In this document: positions 12,238 through 23,470 of the stretch, in pieces | How positions within the stretch are numbered: position 1 is the stretch's first letter | Layout of the letters: the number at the start of each line of letters is the position of its first letter | Assembly (NCBI GenBank): GCA_020055645.1 | Contig: CM034546.1 | Coordinates: 56,544,001-56,608,000, forward strand | From: Tomocerus qinae | Taxonomy: Eukaryota > Arthropoda > Collembola > Entomobryomorpha > Tomoceridae | Reading direction: 5' to 3' | DNA: 64,000 nucleotides | Notes under the pieces: model-generated | The model's database searches: none | What the model saw: the letters and a program-made list of their open reading frames with translations, nothing else | Told to the model about the DNA's origin: nothing | Position numbers and translations under genes: made by a program

Positions 12238-12930
12238 ACTTATTCAGCAAGAAATTGATATCGATTCGGAATTACCCGTTCAAGAACCATATATGAACGG
12301 GGAGTTATACGGTAACGTATAGTTGATCGAGAAGTCCTAAGAGACATTTGGGAGATAAGGTCCAGGCAGGAAAGACTCCAGCTGGATATTGAAAGAAAAG
12401 AGTTCGCAAGACAACTACAAATTGTCAGGGAGGTGAAATCGATACTCTGACAAACGAGTGTACTGTACAAGACAATCCCAACTCAATGAAGAAAAGAAAA
12501 GGAAAAAGTTGAAATGAACTTATTCGCAGTGCAATATCAAAATGACATTGCCATGAGAGAATTACGCGAAGCAGAGCAAAGGCTCGGAGTTCAGGGACGA
12601 TTAGTGCAGGAATTCCGTCAAATGGCTTCAAAAATTGTACTACTTTGTGACTAACGTGAAAGGCAGTTCAAAGAAATGCAGTCGTTGTTAAATGCGACCA
12701 ATGAGTATCATGAAGAGCAAATTTCTCTCATGAAAGAAAAGTATCAATACAGGAAGAGTTCAGGCATCAAAGATTAGTGTCAGAGTAAGGTTGTATATAC
12801 CTTTATATGGTAAAGGCTCGTGCCGAAGCCGAAGTGGAATTAGTTTGCCCAATGCGAGACTGAGAAGAAGAATAAAATAATCGAAAAAATGGGAAATGAG
12901 TTGGATCAACTCAACTCCAACGAAATGGAA
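12238..12930 (+). pseudogene. Degenerate coiled-coil coding region, copy 2
   Basis: Second copy of the region at 7825-8684. It begins at the segment for FSKKLISIRN-like/QQEIDID-type coding DNA and continues through the segment matching RSRQERLQLDIERKEFARQL and the ERQFKEMQSLLNATNEYHEE segment. It lacks about 120 bp of the first copy and has its own shifts. With the RNase H scrap after it, the order coiled coil then BEL/Pao pol recurs. This suggests a tandem duplication or two nested elements. Confidence 0.55.
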
Positions 12931-12934
12931 AATC

Positions 12935-13070
12935 TTAATTGCTAATCGAGTCAGTCAGACCCAACAAATGACGACGGTCGATTGGTGGCATAATGTTTGA
13001 ACAAAAGATAATCCAGCGATTGTGCGTCATGAGGTGTGAACCCATCAGAACTTCAAGATTAACATCTACT
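12935..13070 (+). pseudogene. Second scrap of BEL/Pao RNase H region
   Basis: The stretch reading AATCGAGTCAGTCAGACCC onward, through GATTGTGCGTCA and CCATCAGAACTT, parallels 10575-10700 in the main pol remnant. Too short and shifted to code. Confidence 0.55.
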
Positions 13071-13089
13071 AAAGAGGAACGGTCCACGG

Positions 13090-13715
13090 TTCCTCAATGC
13101 ATTTCAATATAATACGCCCTCTACCTAACACTGCGAGTCCTCCACCTAAGACTTCCAATAATCCACCTTAGTCTCATAGTCCTCCAACTAAAACACCGAG
13201 CCCTCTATATAAGACTCCAAGTCGTCCACCTAAGACACCGAGCACGCTATCTAAGACTCCGAGTCCTCCACCTAAGACACCGAGTCATACACATAAGACA
13301 ACGAGTCCTCCACCTAAGACTTCCAATAATCCACCTTAGTCTCATAGTCCTCCAACTAAAACACCGAGCCCTCTATATAAGACTCCAAGTCGTCCACCTA
13401 AGACACCGAGCACGCTATCTAAGACTCCGAGTCCTCCACCTAAGACACCGAGTCATACACATAAGACAACGAGTCCTCCACCTAAGACTTCCAATAATCC
13501 ACCTTAGTCTCATAGTCCTCCAACTAAAACACCGAGCCCTCTATATAAGACTCCAAGTCGTCCACCTAAGACACCGAGCACGCTATCTAAGACTCCGAGT
13601 TCTCCACCTAAGACACCGAGTCCTACACATAAGACAACGAGTCCTCCACATAAGACACCGAGTTTTTTACCTAGGACTCCGAGTCCTCCACCTTAGTCTC
13701 CCAGTACTCCGCTAA
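13090..13715 (+). repeat. Higher-order tandem repeat, 168-bp unit built of ~18-bp monomers
   Basis: The monomer is about CCTCCACCTAAGACACCG. In one frame it would read Pro-Pro-Lys-Thr-Pro-Ser. Monomers differ from each other, but a block of about 168 bp recurs almost unchanged from 13141, 13309 and 13477. The last block is slightly diverged and is followed by irregular monomers. TAG codons in some monomers interrupt the reading, so a coding role is unlikely. Confidence 0.85.
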
Positions 13716-13719
13716 GTCT

Positions 13720-15060
13720 CCCAGTGCCGTTGATTATTTAGTAGACTAATTTTTTATGCTAGTTTTTGAAGCTAGTTGAAATGTAAAGCAAAATGAGTCA
13801 TTACAAAACGATACGGACCTACTTCAATACAAACATTTACGTTGTATTTGGTATGATGAAATGGATTGACACATTGTCGACGATACAACCACATGGATTT
13901 TTTATGTCAGAAATCAAATAAATTAAACTTATAAATTAAAACAGAAATAATATAAGGCTTAGTAAAACAAAGAAAAAATTAAGAAATATAAAAACTGGAC
14001 CTAATTTCTACGTACAAAACTAAGTAAACAACAAATTAGACCTTATTAAAATGACTATGTTATGCTGAATACTCTCAATTTCATATTGCTAGAACTCCAT
14101 AAACCGGAATCACCCTTAATTTTTAGAGATTGTGTATGACATCATGGTCCAGTAAAGAGCTTCCGATTAAAATTAGATGACCTGCGGAATAAATTATAAT
14201 TCCACGCAAGTTTTTCATTACAGTTGGGGTCCTTCGCAGCCTTTCCTCCATTGAGAATTATTTCGATTGGCAAAGTCTCTGCAAATTAATAAAGTCCATA
14301 TGTAGGTCAACTATATAATGCAATATTTTTTTATGTTACTCATGTTCAATCACGTTGAGTGGGTCAAAAAGTCTGAATTAGCACTCGTGTATTCGTTTTC
14401 AACAGTTTCAACAATACTGTGACCGTATTTAGGGAACTTAAAGCCATAAAAGGTTTATTTTAGATAAATGGTTGTTCTTGGCAAGGAATTAATTTTACCC
14501 AATTCGAACGTGCGAAGAAACAATAAAACATGCGGCATTGGCGATAATGCAAAAACTGTTATGCCTCGAGACCTTAAACGGCCACTCATTATCATTTGCA
14601 TCAAACCAAGAAATCAAGTTAGCATGGTTATGTTTTCGCTACCACATTTGCGTTCTACCAACCGGCTGACAGAAACAGGCTTAAACCCGGTTACAACAAG
14701 GCGAAAAGTGACTCACTATGTATCGTCCCTTAAGGATGCAAACGACCTCAATCCACTTTTCGTTGGGCAGTGACAAGAGCCGTCTTTCATTTTTCGTTTT
14801 GCAGTGAAAATGGTCTCAATCCAATGCACGTAACGTAGGTTGGATTAAGAGATGACTCCATGCCAAACTACAAGTGGAAGGAGGCTCTTTTTACTACCAA
14901 AAGAAAAGTGAATTGAGGTTTTTTGCCTACTTAAGGGACGAAATACTTCATTTCAATATAAAATGCAGTTAAAATTGTTAAAACCTTTAGTTTCTATCTT
15001 GACTGCTCTGAGTTAATCACTTTTGTTTTTGCCACCCTTTTATTACTAGTTATAATGATT
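13720..15060. other. Intergenic, no supported gene
   Basis: AT-rich sequence. The longest frame, 14468-14773 (+), encodes about 100 residues with no recognisable motif and nothing to support it as a gene. No repeats or RNA genes were recognised. Confidence 0.45.
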
Positions 15061-15069
15061 GTTAGCCTA

Positions 15070-15265
15070 AACAGGCACATATCCAGAAATTTGGTCAAGG
15101 GGAGAGGGCGCAACCAAAAATAAAATCAAAAATGGGGCATGTTCTTGCTAGCGAGAAAATTTTTTGCCATTTTTGGCCTTTTTTGGAAAAAATCTTCTCT
15201 TCTTTTCAGATTCTGGAGGGGCGCTACGCACCTCCCGCTCTCTACTAGATATGTGCTTGAGCCAA
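15070..15265. repeat. Dispersed repeat, third copy
   Basis: Matches the repeat in P450 intron 3: TTTGGTCAAGGGGAGAGGGC, then CAACCAAAAATA, AGCGAGAAAATTTT, and an end with GGGGCGCTACGCACCTCCC and CTACTAGATATGTGCTTGAG. The 3' end, CTACTAGATA(C/T)G(C/T)(A/G)CTTGAG, is conserved between copies and may mark the element boundary. Confidence 0.6.
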
Positions 15266-16185
15266 CCTATTCCCTAGTGAGGGTGTTGGCTTTAGTAGGG
15301 TGTAGACTCTGGAAACCCAATATCTCAAAAGCTATTCAAACTAGGTAAATGAAATCGTTGCAAATCAACTCACCATTATATTGTGAATCATCATGCCAGG
15401 GTATTGTATAAGGCCTACCCTATTCAACCTTATGTGAGGATGTGGGAGTTAAAAATTTTATTTTGGAATATTGTTTGCAGAACATTATTAGAATCGCATT
15501 AAGGACTTTTCTACCAATTTTCATCAAAATCGGAGGTGGGCGATTTTCCAAATTTTTTGAAATTTTTGTCAAAATTGGAGTAACCCACAAAAAAGGTAAA
15601 TCGATCACCTCCGCCATTTTAAAAATGTTTCTGAAAACGATATTCCAAAATAAAATTCCAATTACGCCATAATTTTCATTTGAAATAAAAATTCATATTT
15701 TGTAATTCAATTTTGATGGAAATTTCACATCAGAATAGGATAGTATTTTTTGAATATTTTACACAAAAGCTTTCCAAAGTAGTTACCACGTTGAAATAAC
15801 ATAATCAATATTATTATTATTATATTTTAAAAAGACTCTGCAATGCAACGCACAGGAACGACATAACACTTTCGTCCTCCTTTATTTTATTTTATATTTA
15901 CCTTAAGCTTCACTGTAATCTAATGAAGTTTTGGTTTTGGGTTAAAAGTAAAATCGACCAATATTCCAAAATATACATAACTAGAATGGTGACCCGTCCT
16001 ACGGACGGGGTTAATAACAGGGTGCTTGAAATTTCAAAAAAATGAAAAGAAATTTTTTTAAATTTGAAAATTAATTTAAAACAAACTTCATTTATTATTT
16101 AAAAAATATTATAAATTTTTCTTTTTATTTAAATAACAATCCGTTAAACTAAATTTAACACCATACCCGTGTGCTGACTAAGTTT
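15266..16185. other. Intergenic, low complexity
   Basis: AT-rich; includes a weakly self-complementary stretch at about 15445-15665 that is open on both strands and rich in AAATTTT runs. A short GC-rich motif, GACCCGTCCTACGGACGGGG, at about 15992 contains the hairpin CCGTCC/GGACGG. No gene supported. Confidence 0.45.
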
Positions 16186-16189
16186 AGAA

Positions 16190-16650
16190 ATTTAAATTGA
16201 AGTCTTCCACCCATGCTACACAATTTAGAAATATGAGTTGGAAGTATCCCACCTATGCTACACCTTTTAGGAATATGAGTTGGAAGTCTCCCACTTATGC
16301 TACACAATTTAGGAATATGAGTTGGAAGTCTCCCACACATGCTACACAATTTAGGAATATGAGTTGGAAGTCTCCCACCCATGCTACACAATTTAGGAAT
16401 ATGAGTTGGAAGTCTCCCACCTATGCTACACAATTTAGGAATATGAGTTGGAAGTCTCCCACCCATGCTACACAATTTAGGAATATGAGTTGGAAGTCTC
16501 CCACACATGCTACACAATTTAGGAATATGAGTTGGAAGTCTCCCACACATGCTACACAATTTAGGAATATGAGTTGGAAGTTCCCACACATGCTACACAA
16601 TTTAGGAATATGAGTAGGAAATCTCCCACCCATGCTACACCTTTAGTGAA
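16190..16650. repeat. 42-bp minisatellite, about ten copies
   Basis: The unit begins GCTACACAATTTAGGAATAT and continues GAGTTGGAAGTCTCCCAC(A/C)CAT. Because 42 is a multiple of three and the unit lacks stops in several frames, long frames appear on both strands. They are by-products of the repeat. The outer units are more diverged than the inner ones, as expected for a locally expanding array. Confidence 0.9.
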
Positions 16651-18799
16651 TTTTAGTTGGGAGTGTGAAGTGGCCCAATTATGCTATATTTTTTAGAAAT
16701 AAGTTGGTCAAGCCGAGAATATAATATTATTTATTTTCGTTTGTGTTGAGAGCATGGATTTGTTTGTAACATTCCAACGCCACTGAGCCAAATTCAGGCT
16801 CCCAAATAATAACACACTGACATGAACACATTAATGTTTCAAGATAAGATAGGATCTGTTTTCTTGTATTTTTATTTGAACTCTCGATCTAACGGGACTG
16901 CAATTTCTTCGCGGAGACGCGGAGGAACTCCGCGTTGGTCGCCCGGTGTCCCGGGACATTAATTTGGGCACTAAGGTAGCCTTTAAAGCCGTTTTTTTGT
17001 CGCCATAGGCGTCCGAAAGCCGATATTTGGGCGCCCGTAAAAAATGTTTTCTGGTCACGGATTAGACAAAAAGAAAGCTTTGGGCGCCCCTCACGGCCCT
17101 TCACAATCCCGCTTGACCATCTACTAATAAAATAACATGTTTCTTGATTAGCGTTTCATCTTACCTGGTCATTTGGCAGTATGCAGATAAGTTGATTAAT
17201 TTCCCGTTTGAAGCCCTCACTCATCATTTCTCCCTAGGAATCGTTTTCTTAGTTAGTTTTAGTCGTCGCTTTAGATGTATCCTATCCCTTTGCCAAGTAG
17301 ACAATTAAATTTATTATTATGAAAGCTGTTCTTTTTTAATAATGAAGTGCTATTTAAATATAAAAATATTTTCGCTTTATTACCACGCAGTGATGTAAAA
17401 AATATTATCCTAAAGTTAGTCACTAAATTTTAAATGCTTAAAATAAACAAATTACCTTTTGGAAATGACTTCTTTTAATGTCAAAGGTCGACAATTAATG
17501 AAAGTTTTAGTTTTTCATTGCACTTTTGTTAATAACAATTTGGTAATATTATACAATTTGCCTGTAGCAGAGAGCGCTAAATAATATGTTGTGAAACAAT
17601 ATCAGTCAGTTCCACTACTTTACTAGGTCTTTTGTTTGGACCTGGTTTCTATTGTTTCCGCCTTAACATTCAACTCAAAGTAGTGTGTGACGGAGCCTAA
17701 CCAAGAATCGATAAGCGTCTGTTTCTGTCAGACCAGCAGCAACTGTTCTTCGTTTGCTTTACATATACGCAATCTGTTTCCTTTTCCCCTATTTTCGTGA
17801 TGAAATTATATGGAATAGAATGTGAATGCATATATTTTATTATCTAGGCTTATTTCAGGCTTAACCGATATCTACAAGTTACCAGTGGCAATTCTTCGAA
17901 AATTTTAACGGAAACTGCACGGAGAAAAAGATTATTATTGCTTCTGGGTATTGTAAAGTCAGTTATATTTCATTAGTAACGATTACATGCCATATCAATA
18001 CATTTCATACAGCGAGACTAATATTATATGTACTGCAATTCGCATTACAAACCACATCATTAGTATGCATTATGATAATTTGGTAATATTATTATGACAT
18101 TTTCATGTTACGGTATGCAGCAGTATTGAATCCGAAATGTTGAAGTAACCACCAAATAACACTAACAATTATGTGTTAATAAACAATGTTTTTGAAATAA
18201 TTTTTCATATTGTCTAATATGTAAAAATAAAGCAAATAGCTACCTTAATGTAATTAAACAATTATAAATGGTAACTACCTATGCAAAATATTGATATAAT
18301 ATTTTCAAATGTGGCGTTGGTTATCATAGTTTAATTGGATTAATATGTAAGGATTATAATACAACTAATTAGTGTCTGAACAGACCTTATCTTTTTGATA
18401 CTATTTGAAATGACTGATATTTTAGGCTATTTACTACTCGATGACTGTACATTGGTTGATAGGGTTTTATTAACTTTATTTTCGAGCAAGGAGCCCATAG
18501 AATATAATAATATACTTACAATTTCACCCATGACATTTACAAATACCATAACTGTATATTAGTTTCGTACACAAATCATTTCGAGTTTGTTATATTCATT
18601 TTGAAGTTCAATTTTTATTTCTATTGTTTCTGCACTTTGGTCTAGTCTAATACACACACTCGATGTGTATTTATTTATGTAAACTGTAAATGTACAGAGT
18701 TAGTCATTTAACTTAAGACAGTATATGGGATTTTTACATGTATTTTAATCTCAAAAAATTAACAAATTTTATCTTACAACCACCTCCATTCGGATTTTG
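16651..18799. other. Intergenic with a GC-rich patch
   Basis: No supported gene. About 16890-17110 is clearly more GC-rich than the surroundings (CGCGGAGACGCGGAGG, GGTGTCCCGGGAC), possibly a fragment of a foreign repeat. The rest is plain AT-rich DNA up to the start of the duplicated zinc-finger block. Confidence 0.45.
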
Positions 18800-19184
18800 T
18801 AGTAAGCACTTAATATATTTATAACAGCAAAATACTAAATTGCAGTTCGAATAGAATTAGAACTGCGTCGCATTAACACTACAATGTGACAATCCGTCAA
18901 AAATCCTACGATGGGACTTCGACTTACTAGCCATTTCATCAACGAGTCAACAATTGGATATCCCGGTAATTAGTTGGTACTCGTATTGTAGTGGCATATT
19001 GTAGTCTCTTTGATGGATTGGCTTGTTTCACTTTAGACTTCTGGATGGAATGGCTTGTCACATTGTTAGTGCGACGACGTGATATTTTATTAAATAGTAT
19101 GTAACGAAAAAGTAGGTAAATAAATTCATTATTTTTGACGGAGAAAGGCTATTAATTATGATATATTTATTAAAATCGTTCAAG

Positions 19185-19214
19185 CTTTCGACAAAATTCT
19201 ATTGTCATCCTCAG
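19185..19214 (-). ncRNA. Hammerhead-ribozyme-like core, left PLE copy
   Basis: Mirror image of the site at 23441-23470. On the minus strand it reads CTGAGGA, then a GACAA/TTGTC stem with a short loop, then GAAA. Hammerhead ribozymes are known in Penelope-like elements. Stem III and the cleavage dinucleotide were not resolved by eye. Confidence 0.45.
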
Positions 19215-19368
19215 GAACTGGAGTTAACACTACAATTACATATATTAATGGATATAGGAGGAATATTATGTTATTTTAGTTTGTAACAGAAAATATTAGA
19301 CAAATGAACAATAAACAAATAGTAGGTAGCCAGGTTACAAATTCAATCAGTTTTAGATGCTGTAAGAC

Positions 19369-21318
19369 CTAAAGAATGGATTCTAATAGAGATGACCATA
19401 GCGGATTTAGAGATAAACCTGAATCCAGATTCATCGTTTGTGCTTTTGAACGGATGTACAAACCTTCTTTGACTTTCCTAATGAATGGGTTTGCTTCTTT
19501 ATCAATTAGTTGTATAGACGGAGCATTTTTGATGTGTGTTTCATTTTCAGCGAAATGTAGGGCAACTGCTGAAGATAATACTCGATTATGACGTATATCC
19601 GCCAAATGTTCTTTAAATCTAACATTATAATCTCTTCCAGTTTCTCCTATATAGCTTAATTGACAATCTTCGCATTTTAATTCATAAATTCCTGAATTGA
19701 TTTTTTTGGGTTGATCTTTATGGTTACAGAGTTTACTGTAGAGTTTGGGTCCAGGGTAGAAGCCAAAATCAGAATCTAGTTCCGACTGTATAACTTTAGT
19801 TATCTTTTTTGTAGCATTGCCAATAAACGGTAGAATTAGACGTTTTCTGTATTCCTTATTACCATTTTGTGAGTTGCTTATTCTTGATTTTTGAACTTTA
19901 ATTCTGGAGTCTATTAAATTGATAGGATAATTGTTATTTATGAGAGCCTTCGTTATATGTTCAATTTCTTCATCGATATGTATGTCTTCGCAAATTTTGA
20001 GAGCTCGGTAAACCAGACTGTCTATTACTGAAATTTTGTGACAAAGAGGATGGTAAGAGTTGAAGTTGAGATATCTATCTGTGTGTGTTGCTTTTCTATA
20101 GACTTTGTGACCAATTCCATCATTTTTTCGGTATAATAATATATCAAGAAACGGTAATTGTCCATTATTTTCTGTCTCAGAAGTGAATTGGATTGAAGGG
20201 TGATAACTATTTATATCAACTAGAATATCCTTTTGTTTGTCTTTGTCCACTATTGCCAAAGTATCATCTACATACCTCCTCCAAAAAGATATATTCGGAT
20301 GGTTAATGATTACTTCTGTCTCTAATTTTTGTAGAAATAATTCACTAAAAATTGGGGATATAGGTGAACCCATAGCATTCCCGTCAAGTTGCAAATATAA
20401 ATCATTTCTCCAACTAAAGTATGTACCTTCTAGACAAAGGCTAAGGAGATTTAAAATATCTTCAGAATCTAGATGGGTAACAGATTTCCACTTTGAAGTT
20501 TCATCCAAAAGCGATTTGACGTATATGACTGTCTCTTTGATAGGGACTTTTGTGAATAGGGAAACTACATCATAAGATACCATTATATCTTTTTCAGTTA
20601 GTTTTATACTGTTAATGTCCGAAATAAGATCATATGAATTCTTAATTGATAAGGAATCATTGGAGATTAGAGATGTCAATATCGGTTTTAAGAAAATAGC
20701 TAAATTATAGCTTGGAGAATCTCTGAAGTCGACAATCGGACGTAGTGGAATATTGTTCTTGTGAATCTTTGGAGATCCATAAAAAATTGGACATTTATAA
20801 GTTGATTTTGATATAAAATCTTTGTTATATTTTGATATTTTTTCCTGTTTGAATAATGTACTGCATTGTGTCCTAATTCTTTTCCCTTGGTTTTCAGTGG
20901 GGTCCTTTTGAATTTTCTTGTACGGACCTTCATTTAGCATTTGGATGATTTTGTCATCGTATTCATTTTTATTCATGATAACTGTGGCATTACCCTTATC
21001 TGCTTTGCAAATTACGATTGTTGGATCTGATTTTAAGGATGTACATACAGAATTGATTTTTAATAAGGTTTTATCTGGTTGTTTCTTTCTGACTTCGGTT
21101 TTTAGTATTGAACTAATTTTGTCGCGAATTTGATCTTTTATATTTTCTTCTGTCTTTTCATACCGAGACAGATGACTTTCCACATTCGTAATTATTTGAA
21201 AAATGGCATTTCGATTATTTTTATGAGGAGTAGCATAATTAAGACCTAATTTGAGTATTGTTGTTTCTTCATCTGTCAGAATTCTCTTACTCAGGTTAAT
21301 GACTGTATTATTTTCGGA
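19369..21318 (-). CDS. Penelope-like reverse transcriptase with GIY-YIG endonuclease, left copy
   Basis: Retrotransposon enzyme combining a reverse transcriptase and a C-terminal GIY-YIG nuclease. The frame is open from the palindrome centre to the stop at 19369-19371, 649 codons; the first usable codon after the truncated start is a GTG at 21183, and no ATG start is preserved. Visible: VICKADKGNATVIM (N-terminal core), YGSPKIHK, LRPIVDFRDSP, FTKVPIKE, the catalytic RRYVDDTLAI, then SGIYELKC with CQLSYIGETGRDYNVRFKEH. The nuclease Arg (VRF) is present. The N-terminus is truncated at the centre of the palindrome. It would make a protein only if read from an internal start. Confidence 0.9.
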   Translation of the reverse strand, partial: SENNTVINLSKRILTDEETTILKLGLNYATPHKNNRNAIFQIITNVESHLSRYEKTEENIKDQIRDKISSILKTEVRKKQPDKTLLKINSVCTSLKSDPTIVICKADKGNATVIMNKNEYDDKIIQMLNEGPYKKIQKDPTENQGKRIRTQCSTLFKQEKISKYNKDFISKSTYKCPIFYGSPKIHKNNIPLRPIVDFRDSPSYNLAIFLKPILTSLISNDSLSIKNSYDLISDINSIKLTEKDIMVSYDVVSLFTKVPIKETVIYVKSLLDETSKWKSVTHLDSEDILNLLSLCLEGTYFSWRNDLYLQLDGNAMGSPISPIFSELFLQKLETEVIINHPNISFWRRYVDDTLAIVDKDKQKDILVDINSYHPSIQFTSETENNGQLPFLDILLYRKNDGIGHKVYRKATHTDRYLNFNSYHPLCHKISVIDSLVYRALKICEDIHIDEEIEHITKALINNNYPINLIDSRIKVQKSRISNSQNGNKEYRKRLILPFIGNATKKITKVIQSELDSDFGFYPGPKLYSKLCNHKDQPKKINSGIYELKCEDCQLSYIGETGRDYNVRFKEHLADIRHNRVLSSAVALHFAENETHIKNAPSIQLIDKEANPFIRKVKEGLYIRSKAQTMNLDSGLSLNPLWSSLLESIL

Positions 21319-21336
21319 TCCATTCGGTTAAGTCCA

Positions 21337-23286
21337 TCCGAAAATAATACAGTCATTAACCTGAGTAAGAGAATTCTGACAGATGAAGAAACAACAATAC
21401 TCAAATTAGGTCTTAATTATGCTACTCCTCATAAAAATAATCGAAATGCCATTTTTCAAATAATTACGAATGTGGAAAGTCATCTGTCTCGGTATGAAAA
21501 GACAGAAGAAAATATAAAAGATCAAATTCGCGACAAAATTAGTTCAATACTAAAAACCGAAGTCAGAAAGAAACAACCAGATAAAACCTTATTAAAAATC
21601 AATTCTGTATGTACATCCTTAAAATCAGATCCAACAATCGTAATTTGCAAAGCAGATAAGGGTAATGCCACAGTTATCATGAATAAAAATGAATACGATG
21701 ACAAAATCATCCAAATGCTAAATGAAGGTCCGTACAAGAAAATTCAAAAGGACCCCACTGAAAACCAAGGGAAAAGAATTAGGACACAATGCAGTACATT
21801 ATTCAAACAGGAAAAAATATCAAAATATAACAAAGATTTTATATCAAAATCAACTTATAAATGTCCAATTTTTTATGGATCTCCAAAGATTCACAAGAAC
21901 AATATTCCACTACGTCCGATTGTCGACTTCAGAGATTCTCCAAGCTATAATTTAGCTATTTTCTTAAAACCGATATTGACATCTCTAATCTCCAATGATT
22001 CCTTATCAATTAAGAATTCATATGATCTTATTTCGGACATTAACAGTATAAAACTAACTGAAAAAGATATAATGGTATCTTATGATGTAGTTTCCCTATT
22101 CACAAAAGTCCCTATCAAAGAGACAGTCATATACGTCAAATCGCTTTTGGATGAAACTTCAAAGTGGAAATCTGTTACCCATCTAGATTCTGAAGATATT
22201 TTAAATCTCCTTAGCCTTTGTCTAGAAGGTACATACTTTAGTTGGAGAAATGATTTATATTTGCAACTTGACGGGAATGCTATGGGTTCACCTATATCCC
22301 CAATTTTTAGTGAATTATTTCTACAAAAATTAGAGACAGAAGTAATCATTAACCATCCGAATATATCTTTTTGGAGGAGGTATGTAGATGATACTTTGGC
22401 AATAGTGGACAAAGACAAACAAAAGGATATTCTAGTTGATATAAATAGTTATCACCCTTCAATCCAATTCACTTCTGAGACAGAAAATAATGGACAATTA
22501 CCGTTTCTTGATATATTATTATACCGAAAAAATGATGGAATTGGTCACAAAGTCTATAGAAAAGCAACACACACAGATAGATATCTCAACTTCAACTCTT
22601 ACCATCCTCTTTGTCACAAAATTTCAGTAATAGACAGTCTGGTTTACCGAGCTCTCAAAATTTGCGAAGACATACATATCGATGAAGAAATTGAACATAT
22701 AACGAAGGCTCTCATAAATAACAATTATCCTATCAATTTAATAGACTCCAGAATTAAAGTTCAAAAATCAAGAATAAGCAACTCACAAAATGGTAATAAG
22801 GAATACAGAAAACGTCTAATTCTACCGTTTATTGGCAATGCTACAAAAAAGATAACTAAAGTTATACAGTCGGAACTAGATTCTGATTTTGGCTTCTACC
22901 CTGGACCCAAACTCTACAGTAAACTCTGTAACCATAAAGATCAACCCAAAAAAATCAATTCAGGAATTTATGAATTAAAATGCGAAGATTGTCAATTAAG
23001 CTATATAGGAGAAACTGGAAGAGATTATAATGTTAGATTTAAAGAACATTTGGCGGATATACGTCATAATCGAGTATTATCTTCAGCAGTTGCCCTACAT
23101 TTCGCTGAAAATGAAACACACATCAAAAATGCTCCGTCTATACAACTAATTGATAAAGAAGCAAACCCATTCATTAGGAAAGTCAAAGAAGGTTTGTACA
23201 TCCGTTCAAAAGCACAAACGATGAATCTGGATTCAGGTTTATCTCTAAATCCGCTATGGTCATCTCTATTAGAATCCATTCTTTAG
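21337..23286 (+). CDS. Penelope-like reverse transcriptase with GIY-YIG endonuclease, right copy
   Basis: Identical to the left copy in translation over all 649 codons. The reading frame continues upstream through the 16-bp spacer as I-R-L-S-P, which the left copy does not do because it meets a TAA. The spacer may therefore be genuine element sequence belonging to this copy. Domains: N-terminal KADKGNA core, RT palm with YVDD, thumb, linker, GIY-YIG module with CxxC (KCEDCQLSYIGET). A complete PLE protein would be expected to have more residues at the N-terminus, so both copies are 5'-truncated at the same base. Protein-level decay is nil, so the event is recent. Confidence 0.9.
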   Translation, partial: SENNTVINLSKRILTDEETTILKLGLNYATPHKNNRNAIFQIITNVESHLSRYEKTEENIKDQIRDKISSILKTEVRKKQPDKTLLKINSVCTSLKSDPTIVICKADKGNATVIMNKNEYDDKIIQMLNEGPYKKIQKDPTENQGKRIRTQCSTLFKQEKISKYNKDFISKSTYKCPIFYGSPKIHKNNIPLRPIVDFRDSPSYNLAIFLKPILTSLISNDSLSIKNSYDLISDINSIKLTEKDIMVSYDVVSLFTKVPIKETVIYVKSLLDETSKWKSVTHLDSEDILNLLSLCLEGTYFSWRNDLYLQLDGNAMGSPISPIFSELFLQKLETEVIINHPNISFWRRYVDDTLAIVDKDKQKDILVDINSYHPSIQFTSETENNGQLPFLDILLYRKNDGIGHKVYRKATHTDRYLNFNSYHPLCHKISVIDSLVYRALKICEDIHIDEEIEHITKALINNNYPINLIDSRIKVQKSRISNSQNGNKEYRKRLILPFIGNATKKITKVIQSELDSDFGFYPGPKLYSKLCNHKDQPKKINSGIYELKCEDCQLSYIGETGRDYNVRFKEHLADIRHNRVLSSAVALHFAENETHIKNAPSIQLIDKEANPFIRKVKEGLYIRSKAQTMNLDSGLSLNPLWSSLLESIL

Positions 23287-23440
23287 GTCTTACAGCATCT
23301 AAAACTGATTGAATTTGTAACCTGGCTACCTACTATTTGTTTATTGTTCATTTGTCTAATATTTTCTGTTACAAACTAAAATAACATAATATTCCTCCTA
23401 TATCCATTAATATATGTAATTGTAGTGTTAACTCCAGTTC

Positions 23441-23470
23441 CTGAGGATGACAATAGAATTTTGTCGAAAG
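23441..23470 (+). ncRNA. Hammerhead-ribozyme-like core, right PLE copy
   Basis: CTGAGGA (23441-23447) is followed by GACAA...TTGTC, able to form stem II, and then GAAA (23466-23469). These are the conserved halves of the hammerhead core (CUGANGA and GAAA) at the correct spacing. It lies about 155 bp after the stop codon, near the 3' end of the element. Stems I and III were not confirmed. Confidence 0.5.

Noticed and set aside
14468-14773. A 101-codon plus-strand frame
   Set aside because: No motif, no paralogue in the window and no supporting gene signals.
16155-16633. Frames of up to 144 codons on both strands with repeated peptides
   Set aside because: They arise from a 42-bp tandem repeat lacking stops in several frames; no start context, no family and equal openness on both strands.
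16190-16650. Possible CRISPR array
   Set aside because: The 42-bp units abut directly with no unique spacers, and the genome is clearly eukaryotic.
20237-20575. Antisense frames inside both Penelope-like copies
   Set aside because: Shadows of the reverse transcriptase ORF; they are duplicated only because the element is.
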